Made by a program: the position numbers and the translations under genes. A stretch of DNA of 32,740 nt, from positions 174,957 through 207,696 of the forward strand of contig BFEA01000798.1 in assembly GCA_003427395.1 (NCBI GenBank), written 5' to 3'. Positions 1-9,609 of this stretch are shown here, piece after piece. The DNA is from Chara braunii (lineage: Eukaryota; Streptophyta; Charophyceae; Charales; Characeae). How positions within the stretch are numbered: the first letter of the stretch is position 1; every line of letters begins with the position of its first letter. The notes below the pieces were generated by a model that worked only from the letters and a program-made list of their open reading frames with translations, was not told the origin of the DNA and made no database searches.

Positions 1-391
1 AACAAACGACCGGGCGCCTCCTGAGCCCTCCTCAAAGTGGCTCCTTGCCATCCGATCTGAAAATCTCACCGCCGTTGTAGTAGGTAGCCCCACGTTGGTG
101 CACATACAAAAATTCGGCGAAATTGGTAGGCCTTTTTTTTTTTTTTTTTTCCCAAAATTTAAAAAAAAAAATTCCGATTGACAAAAAAAAAACCCAAATA
201 TGGGCATGTGCCCGTTTGCACTCCGCGCATGTCTGTGCAAAAAAAACCTACCACCACCAGGCGAAAAAAAAAAAAAAACATGGTTCACGCTCTGCGTTCA
301 CTCCGTGAACTCCCGGCGTTCACGGATTTGGTGAACGCTGACCGGCCCGCGTTCACCAAGGCCGTGAACGGTGAACGGGGGTACGACACTG
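1..391. other. Low-complexity left flank with GTTCAC/GTGAAC boxes
   Basis: No gene is visible. The stretch has a poly-T run near 129-150, several poly-A runs between 160 and 280, and then a 95 bp cluster of 6 bp boxes. GTTCAC occurs at 283, 296, 318 and 351, and its reverse complement GTGAAC at 305, 331, 364 and 371. Such clustered inverted boxes resemble subterminal repeats of DNA transposons, but no terminal inverted repeat or transposase is seen. This sequence does not match the 3' LTR, although the Penelope element to its right sits in an LTR, so another insertion or rearrangement lies at about 391. Confidence 0.5.
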
Positions 392-1486
392 GACCACACC
401 ATAAGTTTGGCCGATTTGCCTTACCTGGGCTCATATGGCCCCGATTTATGCCTTTTTGTCGAAAGTTTTGTGTGGGGGCGTCCCCGGATTTTTGGCCTTG
501 TTTTGGAGCCTGACCAAGGGGTGGATTGTTCTGCCTTTCAAATTCGAACATGCGGGGGCATTTTCGAAGCCTGCTCCTAGACCCGTACGGCCTCATTTAC
601 GACCTTTTGTCGCATGGGATGCGGAGGGGACCCCGATTTTTCGTGGTTTTCTTTTTTGGCTTTTTTCCGGCTTCCGAATGTGGGACAGACTGATCTGCTT
701 TTCAAATTCGGGTGGCGCCTCTTTTTCCCGCCCGACTTTTACCGCTGTTAGGCGGTTCTCTAGTTTTCTGACGACATCGGGGGATCTCTTCCTCCTTGCG
801 CCTACTATATCTGGAGATGGGCGGATGCCTAAGTCCTCTTTCATTGATGACGCGACGCGCCTGCGCACTGACGCGCTACTTGTGGGTCCTCACGACTATC
901 GTTTGAGGCGCTACTGGCTTCCTGCCATGAGTGGTTTGGAGGACGTCTCCGGTATCGATCCTCTTATGTGCTTATGCACCTACGCGCTGCGTCGTGACCT
1001 GACTGTGTTTTCTTTGGATCGCCTGCTAGCTCGCGGTTGGAAGGGCTTCTAGGTTTGATGGGAGTGTGCTCTCTGATAACCTTTCGTCCCTCCTATCATG
1101 TGCGCGGTTTGAAGGACATCTATGGTGGCTCGACTGCGGGTGGAGCCGTCTGGATTACTGAGGAATGCACTCGCTGGGTTGATGGCTCTTTATGATCTCC
1201 TCGCCTGGCGTTTGGAGGCTACGACGACTTCGTCGGTTCTTCTTTGTTCTGTCTGTGTTGTGTCTTCTGTGCATATGTCTTGTGTGTTTTGCTGTGGATG
1301 CAGGGATCTAGACTCTCTTCCGCACCAGGTTCTGCTGTTTTTCTTCGGGAGTATGGATACTGGAGGCTTTGTTTGTCAGGATCTCATGGGTTCACCGTCT
1401 AGCATGGAGTTTCCCGTGTTGCCATCGGGTGACTTTGCCAAAATCTATCTGTATAGAAGGTTGGAGTGTGTCGGGGTAGGATAGGG

Positions 1487-1494
1487 TATAAAAG
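1487..1494 (+). promoter_or_regulatory. TATA box in left pseudo-LTR
   Basis: A perfect TATAAAAG lies in a purine-rich context, 55-60 nt upstream of the hammerhead-like motif and about 750 nt upstream of the first ATG of the element. The same octamer is kept in the second pseudo-LTR at 7082-7089. A start site about 30 nt downstream is inferred, not shown. Confidence 0.55.
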
Positions 1495-1552
1495 GGGACA
1501 AGGCAATGGTATTGGTCTCCTTATCGAGCTGTGGTTCGATTAGATCAGGGTA

Positions 1553-1596
1553 CCTCTTGACGACGCTACTGGCGGGGTAGTAGAAACGCGTTGAGG
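1553..1596 (+). ncRNA. Hammerhead ribozyme-like motif, copy 1 (degenerate)
   Basis: The type I order can be laid out as stem I CCTC (1553-1556), core TTGACGA (1557-1563), stem II hairpin (1565-1581), GAA (1583-1585), a very short stem III within AACGCGTT (1585-1592), then stem I' GAGG (1593-1596). The core should read CTGANGA, so the first base is mutated here. The closing pair of stem II is also a mismatch (C1564/A1582). The stem III segment ACGCGT is self-complementary, as expected for hammerheads of Penelope elements that work as dimers. This copy is probably inactive. Confidence 0.4.
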
Positions 1597-2248
1597 GATG
1601 GCCGCATTGGTTTGTGGGTGATGATGGTGGTTTGAGTTTGGACTCTTTGGGTTTGATATTTTGGAGCTCTGCACTTCATGAATATTTGTCTTGAGCTTCG
1701 CCTTTTTTTTTCATGTAAATCTTTCGGGTTGAATCGTTCCTTTGTATATCGTACCAAGCTTTTTTATGTGCGTCCAGGATCTTGTTTATGGGTGAATTTC
1801 TCTATCCTGGCTCATGCGGGAGACTGTTTGCCAACAACTCCTCTTCTCTGAATAACGCGGTATCCGTGAATGCAGTTGCACATTCATTGGTGGCCGCGCC
1901 TACGACTGGATGGTGGGGGGTGGGCTCCTTGATTGGAGATCGTTCGATGTTTCCTTTTCATTTGGAGTGTGTTCTGCGCGGCTCGTCGTCCTTAAACTGA
2001 CCCTGATCGTATTGGATGTTCGTCTGTTTTGGTTTCATCTTAAGGTATGGCGACTTTTTTCCTTTGATGTTTTGATGTGTTTTTTCTGATACGACGCGGA
2101 GTTTACCTAGATACGTGGGTTTTCTTGAGGATCCTCTTTTTCGGGTGTTTTTTACTCTAAGCGACGAAACTGTAGGTGTGGCGTATTCATTAGGCACGAT
2201 TAGGCTGTTCCGTTTTGACTCGTTTGCGCTTTGCTCCCTACTTTTTCC

Positions 2249-3127
2249 ATGGCTAGTAATCTGAAGTGTTTTTCATGCGAGGGGGATGGTCATTTCGCCA
2301 GGGAGTGTCCTTCCAGCCGTGCGAATCCTCGAGACCCGGTCTCCAATGGGGCTGCGACTCCTACGCGGACCACGCCGCGCTTCTGGACCCCGCGTCGTAA
2401 TACGGAAGACTTGGAAGAAAAAGAGTTCATCCGGACTCTCCTTCAGGAGCGCAAGCAGCAGGAAGCACTCAAGAAGGAGATGGAGGATCGTCAACATATC
2501 CAGGAGCGGCTTAAGGTGGAAACGGCACGACATGGTGAAGCTACGAAAGCCGAGTTGCTGGCTCTACTCGGTCGACAGTTTATCGTGAACCGTGACGAAG
2601 CTAGGCGAGAGGAAATCCGTTTGACACGTACGCCGCCCTCATCCCGAAGAAGGGAGGTAAGAGATGATGACGTTGGTGAGGTGGATGACATTGATGACGA
2701 AATCAGACGACTGTACACTCTTCGGGAGAAATGGAGGCGGGGTAAGACACCTCTGTTAGGGGGTGTGGCTTTTCGACAGCCAACCTTCAATATGGATGGG
2801 TCTGTGGCGGACGATGCTCGCACTCGTGCAGAGTGCTCCAGGCAGGCGGAAGATAGGAGGAGGAAGGTACCGGCTGGTGGGGGACCGGATGGTATCCTTC
2901 ACTACATTCTTGAGCAATGCCGAACTTTGGAGGGACTTTGCCAGGATCAACTGAAGAAGATTTGTGTTAATGAGGGTCTTCACTACTGCACTAAGGGACC
3001 CTCTATTGATCGGATTATAGCTGCGTGAACGAAGCTGGCTTATGAGGGCTCCGTTTTGGTCCCGGCTCAGGCTGCGGCAGCTTCCCCACCTCACTCACCT
3101 GAGAACGCCGAGTCCAATCCTGCGTGA
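2249..3127 (+). pseudogene. Zinc-knuckle / coiled-coil / SAP-like protein of the Penelope element
   Basis: The start is taken at ATG 2249, which sits in a strong CCATGG context; an upstream TTG at 2231 is not a likely start. Near the N-terminus is a CX2CX4HX4C zinc knuckle (CFSCEGDGHFAREC), the nucleic-acid-binding motif of retroelement gag-type proteins. A long charged helical stretch follows (about residues 55-170, rich in E, K, R and Q), typical of a coiled coil. The end holds a helix-turn-helix pattern like a SAP DNA-binding motif (LCQDQLKKICVNEGLHYCTKG then PSIDRI). A TGA at 3026-3028 interrupts the frame. It stays open for 32 more codons to TGA 3125-3127, so that TGA may be a mutated sense codon. 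The frame is the same as that of the GIY-YIG and RT parts downstream, so one long polyprotein is possible. The knuckle is certain by eye; the SAP call is moderate. Confidence 0.75.
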
Positions 3128-3220
3128 CTAGCACGCTTCTCTGCATTTTATCTTTGGCGGAATATGTTGGATGTTATGAAAAGCAGGATTGATGCCTTCA
3201 TTTTTGATCTGCCTCCATGA

Positions 3221-3586
3221 ATCCGGCTTATATACGACAAATGTTGTACGTTGTGCTTTGTTTCTTTGGCCTTGGTTGGTGAGATCGCTTGGTGTAAGAA
3301 GTTCGAAGGCCTGATTCGTTCTCTGGACTGGCTCTCCTGGGATAATGGGCCGGTCGTCTATCTTCTGACCTCACCTTGGTGTCGGGCACAATACGTAGGG
3401 AGTTCAGTTAGGGGGCTGTATGTACGGTGGGGGGAACACGTCTGGACCACCTTTGCTGGTGGGTCCGGTGTTTGTCCTAGGTTGTACAAATGGCTGCGAC
3501 ATTTTGGTGTATGGAAGTATGTGTATGTACCATTGGTTAACGGGCTGTCTTCGGTAGGAACCGCTGAGCGAGCTGTCATTCGATAA
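3221..3586 (+). pseudogene. GIY-YIG endonuclease domain of the Penelope element
   Basis: The frame opens after TGA 3218-3220 and ends at TAA 3584-3586. No good ATG is seen at its head, so it was probably read through from upstream or had its start mutated. The GIY-YIG pattern is visible: VVYLLT, then QYVGSS about ten residues later, then a conserved R in the LYVRWGEH helix with its histidine, and a glutamate in GTAERAVIR that fits the metal-binding position. In Penelope-like elements this nuclease nicks target DNA to prime reverse transcription. It lies directly upstream of the RT in the same frame, separated from it by one stop codon, so this is the permuted (N-terminal endonuclease) arrangement. 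A free-standing homing endonuclease is unlikely because of the RT behind it and the flanking pseudo-LTRs. Confidence 0.8.
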
Positions 3587-5982
3587 ATGGATCCCTTTCT
3601 CAACTCTAGACGGGATAGACGACGTGTCAGCAGGGTTCCGAGGTTATCTTGCCAACGAAGGAAGGGGCATCCGGTTTCGGGTCCTTATGTTTCGGCTTTC
3701 GTTAAGTTTCGTATTGAGAATGGTCCTTGGACTGACAGTTTGATAGGTTTACTGAGACAAGCTCATGTCGTTGCGGAGCGCTATGTGCGTATTATAGTCT
3801 CACCTGGGGATTGTTGGGCTGACAAGTGGTCGACAATCCGAAGGGTCTTTGGTACTTCGCCTGTCTCTCTGGGTAACCGCTATTCCTGTCTTTGTGATGT
3901 CCGCCGGCCTTTGGAGGCGGGTGGTGACTTTCTCATCGGTCCGTTGATGATAACACCTAACGGTAGGACTATCCAGAAGGGCGAACTTCGACTTTTGCTC
4001 CAGCAGCTGTGGAGACGGAGGGGCTTGGGAAAGAGGTCCGTGGATAGTTTGGTTCGTCTATTCAAAGCAGCAAGGGCCTTCTCCGGTAAAGATACCCGAG
4101 CGACTTTAAAGGCAGTCGTAGATCTTGCGATTAAGAGAAAGATTGGTTTCGATGTCCGTAGAAAAATTGTGGTACGTGTCGTGTTTGATCATCGGCTGCA
4201 GTCCAGATTTATTTTGGACCTGGTGGTTCGGATAATAGATGATTCTGCTTTTCCATTTTCCGTTCCTGAACTGGTCAAGAGATGCATACGCCTTGTATGG
4301 AAAAAGAATAAGAAGATAGGGGAGTTGATCTGGACGCAGAACCGGTTTGTGCATGGGGATGCGCCGGTAGAATGTGCATGTGAGGATGAAATTGGATGGA
4401 GAAGGCATGGGCTGCATGTGATGACTCGGATTGATGACATTCTCTCTCTGCTGGAGCTTTTCCGGAAGTCACGGAACATTCCTCTGTCTGATCATTATAT
4501 GGGGATCACTGGTCTGGGAAAGGAGTTGGTCGCGGTTTGCAGGATACTTCGGTCTTCTTTTGTAATTGACCCTATTCTGTTGCGAGGATGTTGGTCTGAT
4601 GAGCGGCCTAAGGATCCTTGGTTGAACTCGTACATGAGACCTTGGATTGTGCGTTTGCGATGGTTTGTTTGTGTCTCGATTGATCGGAACTTTGCTGATA
4701 CTTTGGTTATTTGTGTAGTGTTGTATCGACATTTCTTGCGGATTGCTTTTGATTTTAATCCCTCCTTTCAACCGACGGAAGAATCCGAGGATGAAATCCT
4801 GAAGCAGATGAAGGAGCTGTTCTGCGGTCATGGGCTGAAAAGGTTGGGGAAATGGGATCCCAAGGGGTGTTTTGGTAAGGCTTATGTCTTACCTAAGCAT
4901 AAAGATCTCCTTAGATGGTGTCCTATCTCCCCGACTTTTACGGAGCCAACACGTCTGGCCTCCTCTCGGGTAGCTAGGGCGTTGAATTGCTTGCTCTTTG
5001 CCTTGCCTCGGGATTCGAACTTCAATCTTAAGTCCGTTGATTTGGTCACCTTTGGGCTACGCAAGATGAATGACAAACTTAGGCGCTATCCGGACATACT
5101 TCACGTTATGTCGGCCTCCTTTGATGTCAAGGACATGTTTGTGTCTTTGCCTCAAGAGGAGATTCGCGATGCAGTCGCTTGGTTGCTACTTTTTTTTCGG
5201 AAAAAGGGATATATGGGCGTTAACCTTGCTCGACGGGGGAAGGCAGCCTATTCGTCATTTGGTTCTCATCGGCCTACTGTGTTCGAATCTCTCTGCGAGA
5301 AATTCATGACATGGTTGGTATTGATTTGAGTTTCACCTACATTTGGTATGAACAGAGATTTTTGAAACAGATTATTGGGGTCCCGATGGGTAAGTCGACC
5401 AGCTGTTCTTTAGCTTGTATCCTATGTGCATTTGCCGAGAACCGGTTTCTTTGTTCTCTGGGCTTGGACAAACGACTTGTTTTTGGGTTTAGGATCGTTG
5501 ACGATGTAACAATCTTTGTTGCTGTCCTAGCCCAGAATAATCCCTATCGGGCTGAGCAAATCTTGGACTCCTTTCAGCTCTGTTACGAAAAGCACCTCAG
5601 GCTTGAAAGAACTGATACTAGGTCTGAGTCCTGGACTTTTGCTGGTGTCCTAGTTGAGCGTTTGGGGGCAACTATCCGTACTTCGGCCATTGTTAAGAAT
5701 GCGGATAGTCTCTGGCGCCTGGGGCGGCTCACCTTCGGCTCTTTCCAGGACTTTGATTCTTATTCTTCTAAACACGCTAAGATTGGTGCTATCACTAGTA
5801 CTCTGCATAGTGTGTGTCAACTTTCTTCGGATAGATTCGGACGCATGACTGCTTTCATCGCGGTTCGTCGGGAACTGGTTCTACGTAGATACCCGATGAA
5901 GCTTATTACTCGTGCCTTTTCTGGTTTTGCAGAAAAATCGGGCTCAACTGAGGCTGCCATTGTAGCCCGAATGACTTCCTGA
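3587..5982 (+). pseudogene. Penelope-type reverse transcriptase, frameshifted
   Basis: Frame 1 runs from ATG 3587 to TGA 5327-5329. A shift then moves coding to the frame open at 5311-5982, which ends in TGA at 5980. The first part is a ~250-residue linker containing a CxC-H-H cluster (VECACEDEIG then RRHGLH), a possible zinc-binding motif of this clade. Next comes the fingers region (AYVLPKHKDL, WCPISP) and motif A FDVKDMFVSLP, with the catalytic Asp at 5123-5125. The second frame carries motif B GVPMGKSTSCSLA and motif C FRIVDDVTIF, with the catalytic DD at 5500-5505. The product would copy element RNA at a nicked target. The frameshift lies between about 5230 and 5311, between motifs A and B, so this copy cannot make intact enzyme. 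The second pseudo-LTR starts only about 15 nt after the stop. Confidence 0.88.
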
Positions 5983-7081
5983 GGGTTTAACTGACAGTTT
6001 GCCCGATTTGCCTTACCTGGGCTCATATTGCCCCGGTTTATGCCTTTTTGTCGAAAGATATGTGCGGGGGCGTCCCCGGATTTTTGGCCTTATTTTGGAG
6101 CCTGACCAAGGGGTGGATTGTTCTGCCTTTCAAATTCGAACATGCGGGGAGCATTTTCGAAGCCTGCTCCTAGGCCCGTACGGCCTCATTTACGACCTTT
6201 TGTCGCATGGGATGCGGAGGGGACCCCGATTTTTCATGGTTTTTTTTTTTGGCTTTTTTAGCCGGCTTCCGAATGTGGGACAGACTGATCTGCTTTTCAA
6301 ATTCGGGTGGCGCCTTTTTTTCCCGCCCGACTTTTACCGCTGTTAGGCGGTTCTCTGGTTTTCTGACGACGTCGGGGGATCTCTTCCTCCTTGCGCCTAC
6401 TATATCTGGAGATGGGCGGATGCCTAAGTCCTCTTTCATTGATGACGCGACGCGCCTGCGCATTGACGCGCTACTTGTGGTTCCTCATGACTATCGTTTG
6501 AGGCGCTCCTGGCTTCCTGCCATGAGTGGTTTGGAGGACGTCTCCGGTATCGATCATGTTGTGTGCTTATGCACCTACGCGCTGCGTCGTGACCTGACTG
6601 TGTTTTCTTTGGATCGCCTGCTAGCTTGCGGTTGGAAGGGCTTCTAGGTTTGATGGGAGTGTGCTCTCTGATAACCTTTCGGCCCTCCTATCATGTGCGC
6701 GGTTTGAAGGACATCTATGGTGGCTCGACTGCGGGTGGAGCCGTCTGGATTACTGAGGAATGCGCTCGCTGGGTTGATGGCTCTTTATGATCTCCTCGCC
6801 TGGTGTTTGGAGGCTACGACGACTTCGTCGGTTCTTCTTTGTTCTGTCTGTGTTGTGTCTTCTGTGCGTATGTCTTATGTGTTTTGCTGTGGATGCAGGG
6901 ATCTAGACTCTCTTTCGCGCTAGGTTCTGCTGCTTTTCTTCGGGAGTATGGATACTGGAGGCTTTGTTTGCCGAGATCTCATGGGTTCACCGTCTAGCAT
7001 GGAGTTTCCCGTGTTGCCATCGGGTGAGTTTGCCAAAATCCATCTATATAGAAGGTTGGAGTGTGTCGGGGTAGGATAGGG

Positions 7082-7089
7082 TATAAAAG
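7082..7089 (+). promoter_or_regulatory. TATA box in right pseudo-LTR
   Basis: TATAAAAG is identical to the box at 1487-1494 of the left pseudo-LTR and has the same spacing to the hammerhead-like motif. Confidence 0.5.
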
Positions 7090-7147
7090 GGGACAAGGCA
7101 ATGGTATTGGTCTCCTTATTGAGTTGTGGTTCGATTAGATCAGGGTA

Positions 7148-7191
7148 CCTCCTGACGAAGCTACTGGCGGGGTAGTAGAAACACGTTGAGG
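7148..7191 (+). ncRNA. Hammerhead ribozyme-like motif, copy 2
   Basis: Stem I is CCTC (7148-7151) with GAGG (7188-7191). The core CTGACGA (7152-7158) fits the CTGANGA consensus. Stem II is GCTACT/GGTAGT-type (7160-7176) and GAAA is at 7178-7181. Stem III is minimal (AC/GT), followed by T7187 as the expected cleavage-site nucleotide. The base of stem II is an A/A mismatch where a G-C pair is normal, which argues for decay. The position, just after a TATA box inside a Penelope pseudo-LTR, is where hammerheads are known in these elements. Confidence 0.5.
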
Positions 7192-7464
7192 GATAGCCGC
7201 ATTGGTTTGTGGGTGATGATGGTGGTTTAAGTTTCGGTTCTTTGGGTTTGATATTTTGGAGCTCTGCACTTCATGAATATTTGTCTTGAGCTTCACCTTT
7301 TTTTTCATGTAAATCTTTCAGCCTGGATCGTTCCTTTGTATATCGTACCAAGCTTTTTTGTGTGCGTCCAAGATCTTGTTTATGGGTGAATTTCTCTATC
7401 CTGGCTCATGCGTGAGGCTGTTTGCCGAAAGCTCCTCTTCTCTTCTCCTCTTCTGTTTTCTTAT

Positions 7465-8735
7465 GCTTTATTGTTCCAGGCGAGACTATTCACACCATAA
7501 GTTGGTGTGGTCAAGTCATGAGCCGCCATCACTAAGAGAATCAGAGCTTACAAAGTGATACATTATTTATTATGTATATTCATGGCAGGTTGGACGCCAT
7601 AAGTTGGGAGATCCAGCCATATAAGCCGGTAGCAGACAAAGCAGAGGGAAAGAAGATGAACAATACAAAATGGTGTGGTAACTGTGGGCAGGCTGACTCA
7701 CCCATAAGTTAGGTAGTTGGTCCTATGTCCTTGATAACGTGAAAGCAGAGAGATATATAAAGTCTGGCTACTTTCCTTTTCTAAACATAACTGACGCTTG
7801 GGTGGGGATCCTCATGAGTTAAGGTGATCTGGTCACTCGTCTGAAAACTGAATCTGATTGTGAAACTTATCTATTGGATGTAGTTGTGTTGCGAGGGTCA
7901 GGCGAACGTATAAGTTGCGGGTTGTTCGGTCATGCACTTGTTGTTGTTTAGGCGAGGCTAGACTACTCATAAATTGGGTAGCCTAGTCTTATGCTATATG
8001 TCACTTTGTGGGCTGGTCAGGCACAACATAAGTTGTTGTGTCTGGTCATATGCCTTTCGTCGTTCGTTCAGGCAAAGGCTGGNCTCNTCATAAGTTGAGG
8101 AGGTTNAATTTTTTTTGTATATGCCGAGAGTTAGGNTGATCAAGTCTCACCATAAGTTGGTGCGCCCTGGTTATATGCCTTATGTCATTTTGTTCAGACA
8201 GAGACTTATCACAACATAAGTTGTTGTGGTAAGTTTTATGACTTATGTCTATAAGTTGAACATTGCGAAGGCTGGGCGAACGCATAAGTTGCGGGCTGTT
8301 CACTTCTTTGCGCATGTGATTATGTCTAGGCTGGGCTAGACTACTCATAAGTTGGGTAGCCTGACTCTACGCCGTATGTAACCGTGTGGGCTGGCCGAAC
8401 ACAACATAAGTTGTTGTGTTTGGTCATATGCCTTTTGTTGCTGTTTAGGCAGAGGCTGGCCCCTCATGAGTTGAGGAGGTTCAGTTCTACGTGTATGCCA
8501 ACGTTCAGGCTCACCAGCCTCACCATAAGTTGATGCAGCCCGGTCATACACCTTATGTCGATTGTTTTGCAGAAACTAGTCACACCATAAGTTGGTGTGG
8601 TTTGGTCTTAATGGTACGTATATTTGTGTTACCAGGCTAGGGCACCATAAGTTAGTGTGACCTAGTCATATAAATTGGCAGGTAAGTCACATCCATAAGT
8701 TGGGTTGGCTGACCCTATGTCTTATGTAAGGAAGT
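7465..8735. repeat. Array of ~60 bp hairpin units, 5' LTR copy
   Basis: About 19 units each centre on ATAAGTT (or ATGAGTT). The bases on both sides are complementary over 7-14 bp, leaving the loop TAAGT. Stems differ between units: CACACCA/TGGTGTG, CAACA/TGTTG, CTACTCA/TGGGTAG, CTCCTCA/TGAGGAG and GCA/TGC with GAAC/GTTC. In two units (centred near 8030 and 8218) the complementarity reaches 14 bp including G-T pairs. Units recur in a fixed order of six, so a ~370 bp higher-order repeat is superimposed. There are four ambiguous bases in 8083-8136. Confidence 0.85.
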
Positions 8736-9095
8736 GTAAAAAGGGAATAATTAGGGTTTTTGAACGAACTATGTGACCTGGAAAGGAACTTGAGGGTTGG
8801 TGAGAAATGTTGCACTCACCTATGCATGTTTTTGAAGGTCATCTCTGGGGTATTATCTTTGATAGAGTAGTTGTTGTAGATGCTCGCCAAGTGTTGGAGC
8901 CATAGGTAGGTAAGATGGATGATGAGAGGGAAGCTTGGGATGAGATATGACCGACTCTGCTGAGGGTTAGGATCAGCATTGGCTAATGGTCTCACTGAGA
9001 GGGCATGCAGACTAATGTTCAGCCTAAGTTATCAAGCAGGTGTTAGAAGTTAGTCCCAGGTATAGTTTTGTCTTGCATTTTTATTTTCAGCTTTG

Positions 9096-9102
9096 TATAA
9101 AT
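9096..9102 (+). promoter_or_regulatory. Possible LTR TATA box
   Basis: TATAAAT in the 5' LTR is kept in the 3' LTR at 21442-21448. An AATAAA lies about 500 bp downstream in both LTRs. This is compatible with a U3/R arrangement, but the start site is not demonstrated. Confidence 0.3.
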
Positions 9103-9603
9103 CTCGGTAGCCCACTTTTCCTACGGGAAGCGCTGTCGAAATTTCTAAAAATCCGAAAGAGTTAGTCATTTTTGGACTTGTAGAAATTATGGGAAGGCAC
9201 TTTTCCTACGGGAAGCGTTGCCAAAATTTTGCAGAATTTAGAAAGTTAGAGTACTTTCAGCTAGGAAAGTTCTGACAATCTATCCTATTTAGGGGATATG
9301 CTGCCGGAATTTCTTTAGATAAACATCAGAGGTTAGTTAGGAAAGTAAGATTACTATTGGATCACTCAAGCATGGCTTGGGTACTGGCCTGTGCTGCATT
9401 GCAGGTCATCGTTATTCAGATTGATTCAAAACTTGACTAGTTTCAAGCTGATCCTACAAAGATCATCTTTTGTTATCTTTTGATAACAGGTCGGTTTCTG
9501 GCTCAACTCTAATTCACTCTTGCCAGTCAACCTAAAAGGCTTTAGCCATGTGGTTTGATTTATTGGTTGTGTTTTTACCGGGACTTTAATTTAATGACCA
9601 TTC

Positions 9604-9609
9604 AATAAA
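9604..9609 (+). promoter_or_regulatory. Possible LTR polyadenylation signal
   Basis: AATAAA within TTCAATAAAGATGC is conserved at 21932-21937 in the 3' LTR. As a single hexamer in AT-rich DNA it is weak evidence by itself. Confidence 0.3.

Larger units (their letters stand above)
404..1847 (+). repeat. Left pseudo-LTR of Penelope-like element
   Basis: This is the direct repeat of 5997-7442; identity is in the mid-90s percent by eye. Homology begins at the shared AGTTTG(G/C)CCGATTTGCC and ends at CTCCTCTTCTCT. It contains the TATA box at 1487-1494 and the hammerhead-like motif at 1553-1596. Open frames inside it (435-1052 and 1122-1484) have no recognisable domain and are read as chance frames. 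It supplies the promoter and 5' leader for the coding region that follows. Confidence 0.85.
5997..7442 (+). repeat. Right pseudo-LTR of Penelope-like element
   Basis: This is the second direct copy of 404-1847, with substitutions and short indels scattered along its length. Its 3' end carries a short tandem duplication of CTCCTCTTCT (7430-7455) not seen in the left copy, after which LTR-retrotransposon sequence resumes at 7459. The TATA box (7082-7089) and a better preserved hammerhead-like motif (7148-7191) are inside. No gene is called in it. Confidence 0.85.
408..7458 (+). mobile_element. Penelope-like retroelement with N-terminal GIY-YIG
   Basis: The element has two direct pseudo-LTRs (about 404-1847 and 5997-7442) around a coding region at 2249-5982. 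The protein order is CCHC knuckle, coiled coil, SAP-like motif, GIY-YIG nuclease, reverse transcriptase. In classical Penelope elements the GIY-YIG domain follows the RT. The permuted order seen here is that of the Naiad/Chlamys clade. The unit repeat (pseudo-LTR start to pseudo-LTR start) is about 5.59 kb, which is the usual partial-tandem arrangement of Penelope elements. Several in-frame stops and one frameshift make this copy defective. The left flank keeps 16 nt (392-407) of LTR sequence and the right flank resumes LTR sequence at 7459, so the element interrupts the 5' LTR of the large LTR element. Confidence 0.85.

Noticed and set aside
435-1484. Open frames in the Penelope pseudo-LTR as genes
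   Set aside because: No domains, different lengths in the two copies, and interrupted differently at 6207-6923.
3221-3586. GIY-YIG domain as a homing endonuclease of an intron
   Set aside because: It is in frame with a Penelope-type RT and flanked by pseudo-LTRs; no group I intron features seen.
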